NCBI GenBank assembly: GCA_036287865.1
Contig: CP126743.1
Coordinates: forward strand, 806,001-870,000
Length of the DNA stretch: 64,000 nucleotides
Source of the DNA: Fluviibacter phosphoraccumulans_A
GTDB taxonomy: Bacteria; Pseudomonadota; Gammaproteobacteria; Burkholderiales; Rhodocyclaceae
Reading direction: 5' to 3'
Under the pieces are notes generated by a model, which saw only the letters and a list, made by a program, of their open reading frames with translations, was not told the origin of the DNA and did no database searches. Positions 34,802 through 46,107 of this stretch are shown here, piece by piece. Position 1 is the stretch's first letter. The number at the start of each line of letters is the position of its first letter. Both the position numbers and the translations under genes were made by a program.

Positions 34802-35275
34802 ATGGGTGAAGAGACAATCGGCCAACGGATTGCGGGTGAAGCAAAGAAAACGCTTCATCTGACACTCTATTTTGGTTTCTGGTTCAGTGCCCTGACGTTG
34901 CTGACGCATGAAATTCTCAAACAAGACGGGTTGCCTTTTGGGCATTGGGGATTAGCGTGGATTAAGGCCGCGATTTGCGCAAAGTTTATTTTGATTGGAC
35001 AAGCGGTTTATCCGATGCAGCATTCGAATGGTCGAGACCTTTGGCACATTGTCTTACCACGATCTTTTGTCTATCTCGCCATTATTTTTGCGCTCACGGT
35101 TGTTGAGGCAATCGTCGAAGGCCAGTTTCATGGCGAGACGCTGCTGTATTCGATCCAGCATTTTGCCGACGGCAACCCCCTTTACGCCTTTGCGTTAGCT
35201 TGGGTGTACTGGTTAATTCTCGTGCCTTATCTGCTGATGGGATCGCTGGGTCGATTTATCGAGAAAAACAGCTAG
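34802..35275 (+). CDS. Hypothetical four-helix membrane protein
   Basis: I do not recognise this 157-residue protein. It has a short polar N-terminus and four hydrophobic segments (residues ~19-37, 52-67, 83-102 and 130-150), with histidines near the first (LHLTLYFGFW and THEIL) and AVYPMQHSNGRDLWHIVLPRS between the second and third. The ATG at 34802 is preferred over an upstream TTG because GGAGTGAGAG precedes it. It converges with the iclR-type gene, overlapping its stop by 4 nt. It could be a small uncharacterised integral-membrane protein family; no function is inferred. Confidence 0.65.
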   Translation: MGEETIGQRIAGEAKKTLHLTLYFGFWFSALTLLTHEILKQDGLPFGHWGLAWIKAAICAKFILIGQAVYPMQHSNGRDLWHIVLPRSFVYLAIIFALTVVEAIVEGQFHGETLLYSIQHFADGNPLYAFALAWVYWLILVPYLLMGSLGRFIEKNS

Positions 35276-36105
35276 GCTGATTCGATTGAGGAGCCGTACC
35301 CCAATAGGCCAGAGAGTTTGGCGCTAGCGGCAATAACTTGAGTCGCTTCAGCACTCTTTGCAGTGGCTTCGAATTGTCCCGCGGTACCAACCGCCGTTAT
35401 CGCGGCGACCATTTGTCCTAAATGATCAAACACAGGAGCGCTCAGCCCATTGATGCCCAGTGTATGACTACCCCCCGCACGCGCAATGCCATCCTTGCGT
35501 GTTGTCTCAGCGATGGTGCTCTGTTCGCGCTGGAGCGTTGCGAGAAGGGTTTTGTCCTTTCCGGCAATCTGGCCGAGCTCAGCGGCAAGCGCAGGTTGTG
35601 TGATCGAGGGGTTGTAGAACGCATTAAAGCAACGACCGGTTGCAGAGTCATGAAGGCCCAGAACTCGTCCCACGCGAAGGCATACAGAAATCGCATCGCC
35701 TGTGTCTACATAGCGCACGATGGTTGCGCCACTGCTCCCCCAAACAGCCAAGCCAACACCCATGCCGATTTCGTCACAAAGTTCATCCAGAATTGGCGAG
35801 GCTAGTCGAATCGGATCTAAGGAAGCAAGCGCTGATAGGCCAAGAGTTAATGCAAAAGGGCCGAGATGGTAACGCGCAGAACTGGCATCCTGGTTGACGA
35901 GCCCCATGCGTTGAAAACTCACAAGATATCGATGCGCTTTAGCGGCAGGCATACGGCTAATCAGGGCAATATCTTTCAACATCGCAGGGCGGCCAATGGT
36001 GATCAGGGCGCGCAAGATTGAACCACCGATCTCAATAGACTGGATGCCTTGCTGTTTGCCGGTATTCCGTTTGGCTTCTGGAGCGCTCAGGGTGCTTTTT
36101 GTCAT
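35272..36105 (-). CDS. IclR-family transcriptional regulator
   Basis: The protein has an N-terminal winged helix-turn-helix (GGSILRALITIGRPAMLKDIALISRMPAAKAHRYLVSFQRMGLV) and a C-terminal GAF-like ligand domain (YHLGPFALTLG to HLGQMVAAITAVG). IclR regulators control catabolic genes for aromatics, acetate and sugars. ATG 36105 (MTKSTLSAPEAKRN) gives 277 residues; the frame reaches further upstream but that part is not family-like. It is divergent from parA with 86 nt between. The neighbouring genes suggest no obvious target; the decayed Rieske oxygenase 3 kb away is one possibility, but that is speculation. Confidence 0.88.
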   Translation of the reverse strand: MTKSTLSAPEAKRNTGKQQGIQSIEIGGSILRALITIGRPAMLKDIALISRMPAAKAHRYLVSFQRMGLVNQDASSARYHLGPFALTLGLSALASLDPIRLASPILDELCDEIGMGVGLAVWGSSGATIVRYVDTGDAISVCLRVGRVLGLHDSATGRCFNAFYNPSITQPALAAELGQIAGKDKTLLATLQREQSTIAETTRKDGIARAGGSHTLGINGLSAPVFDHLGQMVAAITAVGTAGQFEATAKSAEATQVIAASAKLSGLLGYGSSIESA

Positions 36106-36191
36106 GGATGCATCGATAAAGAAACTTATAATGTGTGAGTCTAAACAAAAGCGGCGTTTGTGGCGCATTTGAACTTAATAAAGGATCAAAG

Positions 36192-36809
36192 ATGACGGCA
36201 GTCATGGTGTGTAACCCCAAAGGCGGATGCGGCAAAACAACACTGGCAACCAGTCTGGCCGGTTGGGCTGCCAATCAAGGTAAGAGCGTTACGTTGTGCG
36301 ATCTGGACAGACAGCAGTCCTCATTGCGTTGGATGTCCTTTCGCGAGGAAACGTTACCGCCAGTCCATGGGTTTTATGCCGGCGGCCAATTAATGGCATC
36401 GTTGCCTAAAGATGCCGATTTCACGGTGATCGATGCGCCGGCGGGGCTGCAGGGATACAAGCTGAGTGATTACGTTCAACTCGTTGATCGGGTGATTATT
36501 CCGGTAGTGCCATCAGTTTTTGATATGGCGGCGACAGAGGATTTCTTGAATAGCCTGCGGAACGACTTGCGTGGTCAGCGCCACAAAGTTGGTATTGTTG
36601 CCATGCGGGTAGATCCGCGAACCAGGGCGGCTGCAATGCTTGAAGAATTCTTACAGCATTTTGATGCACCCATCGTGACCTATATTCGCCCGACATCCAA
36701 TTATGTTAATGCGGCTGCAGCGGGGCGCACGATCTTCGATCCACCACGCTCAAAGCACAAACAGGATCTGGCTCAGTGGCAGCCACTGTTGGACTGGCTG
36801 GAGAAATAA
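36192..36809 (+). CDS. ParA/MinD-like P-loop ATPase (orphan)
   Basis: A 205-residue member of the ParA/MinD (SIMIBI) ATPases. The deviant Walker A is NPKGGCGKTTLA near residues 8-19, the Walker A' block is LCDLDRQQSSLRWM, and Walker B is TVIDAPAG. These ATPases position DNA, flagella, chemoreceptor clusters or carboxysomes on the nucleoid or membrane. No parB-like partner lies beside it, so it is an orphan and its cargo is unknown. ATG 36192 is chosen because AAGGATC precedes it and the P-loop then lies at the usual distance. TATAAT at 36127-36132 may be its -10. It lies just upstream of the initiator tRNA and rRNA operon. Confidence 0.88.
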   Translation: MTAVMVCNPKGGCGKTTLATSLAGWAANQGKSVTLCDLDRQQSSLRWMSFREETLPPVHGFYAGGQLMASLPKDADFTVIDAPAGLQGYKLSDYVQLVDRVIIPVVPSVFDMAATEDFLNSLRNDLRGQRHKVGIVAMRVDPRTRAAAMLEEFLQHFDAPIVTYIRPTSNYVNAAAAGRTIFDPPRSKHKQDLAQWQPLLDWLEK

Positions 36810-36822
36810 ACAGCCAAAGGGG

Positions 36823-36851
36823 TTGACAGCGTCGCGTTCACTCCGCATAAT
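36823..36851 (+). promoter_or_regulatory. Promoter of initiator tRNA
   Basis: Consensus TTGACA (36823-36828) and CATAAT (36846-36851) are separated by exactly 17 nt, 15 nt before the tRNA 5' end. Confidence 0.85.
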
Positions 36852-36866
36852 GCCTAGCTTCTCGGA

Positions 36867-36943
36867 CGCGGGGTGGAGCAGTCTGGCAGCTCGTCGGGCT
36901 CATAACCCGAAGGTCACAGGTTCAAATCCTGTCCCCGCAACCA
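36867..36943 (+). tRNA. Initiator tRNA-fMet (anticodon CAT)
   Basis: The 77-nt sequence has the hallmarks of an initiator: an unpaired C1-A72 at the acceptor end (CGCGGGG against CCCCGCA) and three consecutive G-C pairs in the anticodon stem (CGGGCTCATAACCCG). The CCA is encoded. It lies between parA and the rRNA operon, with its own consensus promoter. Confidence 0.97.
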
Positions 36944-36975
36944 ACGAAACGTTGGCAGGTTTGAGAAAAGAAGTG

Positions 36976-37004
36976 TTGACAGGGTGATTTTGAATTGCTA
37001 CAGT
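36976..37004 (+). promoter_or_regulatory. rRNA operon promoter
   Basis: TTGACA (36976-36981), a 17-nt spacer and TACAGT (36999-37004), about 190 nt before the mature 16S start. It begins 33 nt after the fMet tRNA. Confidence 0.7.
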
Positions 37005-37048
37005 TTTACCTCTCTGCTGACGGCGACATTGGTTGTTGTGAGTGGAAC

Positions 37049-37060
37049 TGATCTTTAACA
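37049..37060 (+). promoter_or_regulatory. rrn leader boxA antitermination element
   Basis: TGATCTTTAACA in the leader matches the boxA core bound by NusB-S10, which protects rRNA transcription from Rho. The same 12-mer recurs in the 16S-23S spacer (39184-39195). A leader hairpin (CAGTCC/GGACTG with a TTCG loop) lies downstream near 37101-37118. Confidence 0.75.
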
Positions 37061-37192
37061 AATTAGACAACCGATAGGTGTGGGTGTTTGCTTGATGGGG
37101 ACAGTCCTTCGGGACTGCCCAAAGAGTTAAGTAGTGCACTTACGCCTAAGGATAGAAATATCCGTCAAGCGTGAGTTTTAAAATCAGGAATT

Positions 37193-38735
<1,543 letters not shown>

Positions 38736-38796
38736 GAGAATTCTCTGTTGGGTAAGCATCCACGTCTATCGGTTGTTGAGTAGGTCTCGCAAGAGC

Positions 38797-38872
38797 GGGT
38801 CTGTAGCTCAGCTGGGAGAGCACCGTCTTGATAAGGCGGGGGTCGTTGGTTCGAGCCCAACCAGACCCACCA
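38797..38872 (+). tRNA. tRNA-Ile (anticodon GAT)
   Basis: The 76-nt tRNA in the 16S-23S spacer has acceptor GGGTCTG/CAGACCC, anticodon loop CTTGATAAG (GAT) and an encoded CCA. Confidence 0.97.
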
Positions 38873-39019
38873 AACCTTGTCGAGACGAGAAGCCAAGACA
38901 AATCTGAGGGGAAACCTAAAGAAATGTTTAGAGAGTTTGGCAAGTGATACGAGGCGCGAAGTGCCGCCGCATACATCTGTATGCAAGGTACTGAGCAACA
39001 ACGTAGCGCGCAGTCAAAA

Positions 39020-39095
39020 GGGGGATTAGCTCAGCTGGGAGAGCACCTGCTTTGCAAGCAGGGGGTCGTCGGTTCGATCCCGTCATCCTCCACCA
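39020..39095 (+). tRNA. tRNA-Ala (anticodon TGC)
   Basis: The 76-nt tRNA in the spacer has acceptor GGGGGAT/ATCCTCC (one G-U), anticodon TGC in CTTTGCAAG and an encoded CCA. The Ile-Ala pair is standard for this class. Confidence 0.97.
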
Positions 39096-39183
39096 AACCT
39101 TGGTGCAGCGCTTGAGACCTGGATTTAAGTAAATGACTCGATTGGGTTATTTAGTTAAATCTAGTAGGTAACACTACTCGGTT

Positions 39184-39195
39184 TGATCTTTAACA
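39184..39195 (+). promoter_or_regulatory. Spacer boxA element
   Basis: TGATCTTTAACA repeats the leader boxA in the 295-nt spacer between tRNA-Ala and 23S. Apart from this and the processing stem, nothing else was recognised in the spacer. Confidence 0.7.
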
Positions 39196-39377
39196 ATTTG
39201 GAGAAGTACGTATATTGGGCGCCGACAACTAATGCCTGATATACGAGTTGTGATTGCATCGTAGGACTTTCGGGTACTCATACCGGAAGGACTGCAAACA
39301 CGGCGATTGTCTGGTTTAACAGCTAGGCTAGACGAATCGCCACTTAGAGCTACCTATAACGACGTCTCGCGAGAGAG

Positions 39378-39390
39378 TTCAAGGTTATAG

Positions 39391-39397
<7 letters not shown>
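39378..39397 (+). repeat. 5' arm of the 23S processing stalk
   Basis: These 20 nt are perfectly complementary to 42264-42283, forming the long helix cut by RNase III that frames the mature 23S ends. Confidence 0.85.
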
Positions 39398-42263
<2,866 letters not shown>

Positions 42264-42272
<9 letters not shown>

Positions 42273-42283
42273 ATAACCTTGAA
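42264..42283 (+). repeat. 3' arm of the 23S processing stalk
   Basis: Perfect 20-nt complement of 39378-39397. The region 42284-42421 beyond it, between 23S and 5S, contains no tRNA. Confidence 0.85.
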
Positions 42284-42421
42284 TTAGGTTAGTTAAGCTC
42301 TAAGTAAAATTCTGCAGTACGCTGCAATCACAACAACCAATGTCGGCAGCGAAGCCAAAAGCCTCGCTCACATACTTCTCCAGATACGGTCTGCTGATCC
42401 AATCATCAGACCACCCCCTTC

Positions 42422-42536
42422 GCTTGGCGGCAATAGCCTTTCGGACCCACCCCTTCCCATCTCGAACAGGACCGTGAAACGAATGAGCGCCAATGATAGT
42501 GAGCACTTCGCTCGCGAAAGTAGGTCACCGCCAGGC
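42422..42536 (+). rRNA. rrf: 5S ribosomal RNA
   Basis: About 115 nt. The ends GCTTGGCGG and CCGCCAGGC pair. The conserved core CCCACCCCTTCCCATC..CGAACAGGACCGTGAAAC and GATAGTG, GAAAGTAGGTCA are visible. It is the last gene of the operon. Confidence 0.95.
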
Positions 42537-42544
42537 ACCCCATT

Positions 42545-42583
42545 CAAAAAAACCCATCCCTCACAAAGGGGTGGGTTTTTTAT
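42545..42583 (+). terminator. rRNA operon terminator
   Basis: AAAACCCATCCC pairs with GGGGTGGGTTTT around a ~7-nt loop, followed by a T run and TATTT, right after 5S. Confidence 0.88.
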
Positions 42584-42692
42584 TTGCTGCAATTAAAGGC
42601 GCGTTAGCTTTTAGTGCTGCACTTCAACACGCCTTGGCTTGTCTGCAGTTACCTGTGTAGGCGTGAGCCGGTAATTTATCCTTGCTGTAGCA

Positions 42693-42721
42693 CTGCAATT
42701 ATTGTTTCTGGCTGGTAGAAT
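42693..42721 (+). promoter_or_regulatory. Candidate promoter of ffs
   Basis: TAGAAT (42716-42721) ends 5 nt before the folded RNA begins, with CTGCAA as a weak -35 at 17-nt spacing. Confidence 0.55.
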
Positions 42722-42726
42722 TCTGC

Positions 42727-42825
42727 GTGGCGGGTCTCCTCGCATTGTTAGGTCGTGAACCGGGTCAGGTCCGGAAGGAAGCAGTCCCAGCGACTGAGGC
42801 AAGTGCCGGGGGTCGGGCTCGCCAC
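42727..42825 (+). ncRNA. ffs: 4.5S signal recognition particle RNA
   Basis: The 99-nt sequence folds as one long hairpin: GTGGCG at the 5' end pairs with CGCCAC at the 3' end. The apex contains the universal SRP core GGTCAGGTCCGGAAGGAAGCAG (GGAA tetraloop and the Ffh-binding asymmetric loops). It guides Ffh to signal sequences for co-translational membrane insertion. CCCTTTTATTTT follows and can end transcription. Position upstream of dnaX is the usual one in this group. Confidence 0.96.
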
Positions 42826-42847
42826 CCTTTTATTTTGCAGATCCCTT

Positions 42848-44488
42848 ATGAGCTACCAGGTCCTCGCGCGCAAGTGGCGCCCGAAATCATTTGAGTCCCT
42901 GGTGGGACAGGATGCTGTTGTGCGTGCGCTCACCCACGCGCTCGATGCTAATAGACTGCATCACGCTTATCTGCTGACTGGCACGCGTGGTGTGGGTAAG
43001 ACTACGATTGCCCGGATTTTGGCCAAGGCGCTCAACTGCGAACAGGGCGTTTCTTCGAAGCCATGTGGTGTTTGTTCAGCCTGCCAGCAAATTGATGCTG
43101 GGCGCTTTGTCGACTACATCGAAATGGATGCGGCCTCGAATCGCGGGGTTGACGAGATGGTCCAGCTACTCGAGCAGGCTACATTCCTCCCAAGTGTTGG
43201 TCGCTACAAAGTCTACATGATCGATGAAGTTCATCAGCTCACCGCACACGCATTTAATGCGATGCTGAAAACGCTCGAAGAACCACCCGCTCATGTCAAA
43301 TTCATATTAGCAACCACCGATCCGCAGAAGATTCTGGTGACGGTTCTCTCCCGATGTTTGCAGTTCAACTTACGTCAGGTATCACCACACCAGCTTGCTT
43401 CTCACCTTGAGCACGTTTTAAACGGGGAGGGTATCTCTCCGGACATGAAAGCCTTGGAACTGATTGCACGCGCAGCCGGCGGAAGTGTTCGTGATGCCCT
43501 CTCACTGCTTGATCAGGCCATCGCGCATGGCGGCGGTTCTGTTGTGGCAGATCAAGTATCACAGATGCTTGGTACATCGAATATGTCACGTATGGTCGGC
43601 ATGCTATCGTCCTTGATTCAAGGGGATGTTTCAGCGGTCCGCGAACAAACATCACAAATGGCAGCTGGCGCGCTCTCATTTGAATTGGCGCTGGACGATC
43701 TGTCCCGTTTGGCGGTTTCATTGCAGCTCATGCAATTCGATGCGTCCGAAGGTTCACAGGAATTCTCTGCCCTGGCTGAAGATGATGCGCAACAGCTTCG
43801 TCTGCTTTCGACGCAATGTTCACGCGCGTACGCACAATTAATTTATCAAGTCGCAACCAAGGCGCGTGGCGACTTGCGTTTGGCGCCAGATGCTGCGCAC
43901 GGCTTCCTAATGGCCATGCTCCGACTCTCGGCAGTTCACCCAGGGCATGTATCAGAAGCACAACCTGTGATGGTCGCTACCCCGGTTAAGGTTCAGGCTT
44001 CTCCTGCCCAAGCTATGGTGCCTCCAGTAGTTACCCCGCCTGTAGCAGAGGTGCGTTCTGCTGTAGCACCTGTGCCGAAGTCTACGGAACATTTAAGCGA
44101 TCTTTCCACTGAGATTTGGCCACAAACAGTTGAACGCCTTGGCCTCAAAGGCATGGCACGTGAACTGGTTCAGCATAGCGCCTTTGCAAGCTTTGCCGAA
44201 GGTTTGGTGTCCCTCAACTTGCCAGCGACGCATCGCCAACTGCTTATGCCTGCCTCGGAGCAGCGCGTCACACAGGCGCTGTCGGAGTTGCTCGGCGCAC
44301 AGGTTCGTGTGAAGTTTGACGTGGTTGAACAGGTGGGCGTTACAGCCGCCGTATTAAAAAAAGAGGCTGCTGAAGAGCGCCAGAATACGGCGGTGGCGGC
44401 TATCGAGAGCGATCCTTTAGTGCAAGAGCTGATTGATGTTTTTGATGCGAAATTGATTGATGGCTCGATTCGTCCAGTGACGGGTTGA
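42848..44488 (+). CDS. dnaX: DNA polymerase III subunits tau/gamma
   Basis: DnaX is the clamp-loader ATPase that opens the beta clamp; tau also tethers polymerase cores and helicase. ATG 42848 (MSYQVLARKWRPKSFESLVG) is chosen, as the open frame upstream overlaps the 4.5S RNA. Walker A GTRGVGKT is at 45-52. The zinc cysteines are Cys64, 73, 76 and 79. DEVH is present for Walker B, followed by the arginine-finger block SRC. Domain III is present, then a proline-rich linker and a compact C-terminal tau domain. At 546 residues it is short for tau. An A7 run at 44356-44362 forms an A-AAA-AAA heptamer in frame; a -1 slip gives TGA after three codons (44371-44373) and a 508-residue product. ybaB and recR follow. 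Confidence 0.96.
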   Translation: MSYQVLARKWRPKSFESLVGQDAVVRALTHALDANRLHHAYLLTGTRGVGKTTIARILAKALNCEQGVSSKPCGVCSACQQIDAGRFVDYIEMDAASNRGVDEMVQLLEQATFLPSVGRYKVYMIDEVHQLTAHAFNAMLKTLEEPPAHVKFILATTDPQKILVTVLSRCLQFNLRQVSPHQLASHLEHVLNGEGISPDMKALELIARAAGGSVRDALSLLDQAIAHGGGSVVADQVSQMLGTSNMSRMVGMLSSLIQGDVSAVREQTSQMAAGALSFELALDDLSRLAVSLQLMQFDASEGSQEFSALAEDDAQQLRLLSTQCSRAYAQLIYQVATKARGDLRLAPDAAHGFLMAMLRLSAVHPGHVSEAQPVMVATPVKVQASPAQAMVPPVVTPPVAEVRSAVAPVPKSTEHLSDLSTEIWPQTVERLGLKGMARELVQHSAFASFAEGLVSLNLPATHRQLLMPASEQRVTQALSELLGAQVRVKFDVVEQVGVTAAVLKKEAAEERQNTAVAAIESDPLVQELIDVFDAKLIDGSIRPVTG

Positions 44489-44516
44489 GCTAGGTTTAAT
44501 AAATAAGGAGTATTAG

Positions 44517-44852
44517 ATGCGTGGTATGGGTGGAATGGCTGGTCTGGGTGGCTTGATGAAGCAGGCGCAGCAAATGCAGGAACGCATGAAAAAGGCCCAG
44601 GAAGAACTGGCAGATGTAGAAGTAGAGGGTCAGTCTGGTTCGGGGATTGTAAAAGTCACCATGACCTGTGCCCACGTGGTTCGGCGTATCGCTATTGATC
44701 CAGCTGCAATGGATGATCGTGAAATGCTGGAAGACCTCATTGCTGCCGCGGTAAACGATGTGGTTCGTCGTGTTGAAGAAACCTCGCAAGGCAAAATGTC
44801 AGGTTTTACAGCAGGTTTGAATCTGCCGCCAGGCTTTAAGCTGCCGTTCTGA
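44517..44852 (+). CDS. ybaB: YbaB/EbfC nucleoid-associated protein
   Basis: A 111-residue dimeric DNA-binding protein that bridges and protects DNA. It has a glycine- and methionine-rich N-terminus (MRGMGGMAGLGGLMKQAQQMQERM), a helical segment and the core VEVEGQSGSGIVKVTM with ALDPxxxx-like AIDPAAMDDREMLEDLIAAAVNDV. Slightly longer than E. coli YbaB because of the N-terminal glycine stretch. It lies between dnaX (28 nt) and recR (6 nt), the conserved order. Confidence 0.95.
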   Translation: MRGMGGMAGLGGLMKQAQQMQERMKKAQEELADVEVEGQSGSGIVKVTMTCAHVVRRIAIDPAAMDDREMLEDLIAAAVNDVVRRVEETSQGKMSGFTAGLNLPPGFKLPF

Positions 44853-44858
44853 TTTTTC

Positions 44859-45455
44859 GTGTCGGCAACGCTTGAAAGCTTGATCGAAGCACTGCGCTGT
44901 TTGCCGGGTGTTGGCCCGAAATCAGCGCAGCGCATGGCCTATCACCTGCTGCAGCATGACCGCGAAGGCGCGGCACGTTTAGGATTCGCGCTGGATTCGG
45001 CCATTAATCACATACGGCATTGCGAACGTTGTAATACCTATACGGAAACGCCCATTTGCGAGCGCTGCCAATCCGATCGGCGGGATCCATCCGTGCTCTG
45101 CGTGGTTGAAACACCGGTTGATCTTAATATGGTGGAGCAGACGCAAGCTTACAATGGCCTGTATTTTGTGCTGATGGGGAGAATTTCTCCTCTAGACGGT
45201 TTAGGTCCGAGAAATCTCCGTTTAGAGCAATTAGTGGCCCGAGCTGGCGATGGTTTGGTCAAAGAAGTCATTTTGGCCACAAATTTTACGAACGAGGGAG
45301 AGGCCACCGCCCATTTTGTGTCTGAGCTGCTAAAGCGGCTTGGGCTAAGGGTTACACGAATTGCCAGAGGCGTTCCGGTGGGTGGCGAATTGGAATTTGT
45401 TGATAGTGGGACGCTGGCGCAGGCATTAAGAGAGCGCCGACGGCTGGAATCCTGA
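44859..45455 (+). CDS. recR: Recombination mediator RecR
   Basis: RecR acts with RecO (and RecF) to load RecA on SSB-coated gapped DNA. The helix-hairpin-helix LRCLPGVGPKSAQRMAYHLL is at the N-terminus. The zinc finger is CERCNTYTETPICERC, and the Toprim domain starts at LCVVETPVDL and continues YFVLMGRISPLDGLGP. The length of 198 is standard. The start is GTG 44859, fitting homologous N-termini. Confidence 0.96.
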   Translation: MSATLESLIEALRCLPGVGPKSAQRMAYHLLQHDREGAARLGFALDSAINHIRHCERCNTYTETPICERCQSDRRDPSVLCVVETPVDLNMVEQTQAYNGLYFVLMGRISPLDGLGPRNLRLEQLVARAGDGLVKEVILATNFTNEGEATAHFVSELLKRLGLRVTRIARGVPVGGELEFVDSGTLAQALRERRRLES

Positions 45456-45473
45456 TTTTTCTTTGCGTATAAT
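45445..45473 (+). promoter_or_regulatory. Candidate petABC promoter
   Basis: Consensus TATAAT (45468-45473) with TGGAAT (45445-45450) at 17-nt spacing. It starts inside the last codons of recR and ends 40 nt before petA. Confidence 0.55.
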
Positions 45474-45513
45474 CTTAAAAATTAATTAAGCCTGACATTC
45501 TGGGGACCCGTCC

Positions 45514-46107
45514 ATGAGCAATGAGCAGAAAGTAGATCCCAGCCGTCGTCGGTTACTTGTAACCACCGCGGCTATTGGGGGTGTAGGAGCGGTAGCCGCT
45601 CTGGTACCGTTTGTAAGCAGTATGTTGCCTTCTGCCCGCGCCCGTGCGGCTGGTGCCCCCGTTGAGGCGGATATCAGCAAACTGGAGCCAGGCCAGATGA
45701 TGGTTGTGGAATGGCGTGGTAAACCTGTGTGGATCCTGAACCGCACGCCGGAAATGCTAGGTACGCTGCCAAAGCTGAATGAGGCTGTGGCTGACCCGAA
45801 CTCTGAAAAAGATCAGCAACCTGCTTATTGCAAGAACGAACATCGTTCGATTAAGGACAATATCTGGGTTGCCATCGGTATTTGTACCCACCTGGGTTGT
45901 TCGCCATCCTCGAAGTTTGCTGAAGGCGCTTCCCAGGGTATGCCAGGCGATTGGCTTGGTGGCTTCCTTTGCCCTTGCCATGGTTCTACCTTTGACTTAG
46001 CTGGTCGCGTTTTCAAAGACAAACCGGCACCGACTAATCTAGAGATCCCGCCGCACGCCTACCTGAGCGATACGCGCCTGATCATCGGTGAAAGCAAAGG
46101 AGCCTAA
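45514..46107 (+). CDS. petA: Ubiquinol-cytochrome c reductase Rieske iron-sulfur subunit
   Basis: This is the [2Fe-2S] subunit of the bc1 complex, moving electrons from ubiquinol to cytochrome c1. A twin-arginine signal-anchor SRRRLLVTTAAIGGVGAVAALV lies at residues 10-31. The cluster ligands are in CTHLGC (Cys124, His126, with Cys129) and CPCHGS (Cys153, Cys155, His156). The length of 197 is usual. Its stop overlaps petB by 1 nt, so the complex is made from one message. Unlike the decayed Rieske oxygenase at 31-32 kb, every ligand is present. Confidence 0.97.
   Translation: MSNEQKVDPSRRRLLVTTAAIGGVGAVAALVPFVSSMLPSARARAAGAPVEADISKLEPGQMMVVEWRGKPVWILNRTPEMLGTLPKLNEAVADPNSEKDQQPAYCKNEHRSIKDNIWVAIGICTHLGCSPSSKFAEGASQGMPGDWLGGFLCPCHGSTFDLAGRVFKDKPAPTNLEIPPHAYLSDTRLIIGESKGA

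Noticed and set aside
36135..36191. Longer ParA starting at 36135
   Set aside because: The added residues are not ParA-like, and AAGGATC precedes the ATG at 36192.
36192..36809. ParA gene as evidence of an integrated plasmid
   Set aside because: There is no ParB, replication gene, integrase or attachment repeat nearby; the adjacent fMet tRNA is complete and shows no 3' duplication that I could see.
42755..42847. N-terminal extension of DnaX upstream of ATG 42848
   Set aside because: It would translate part of the 4.5S RNA; the ATG at 42848 gives the family N-terminus.
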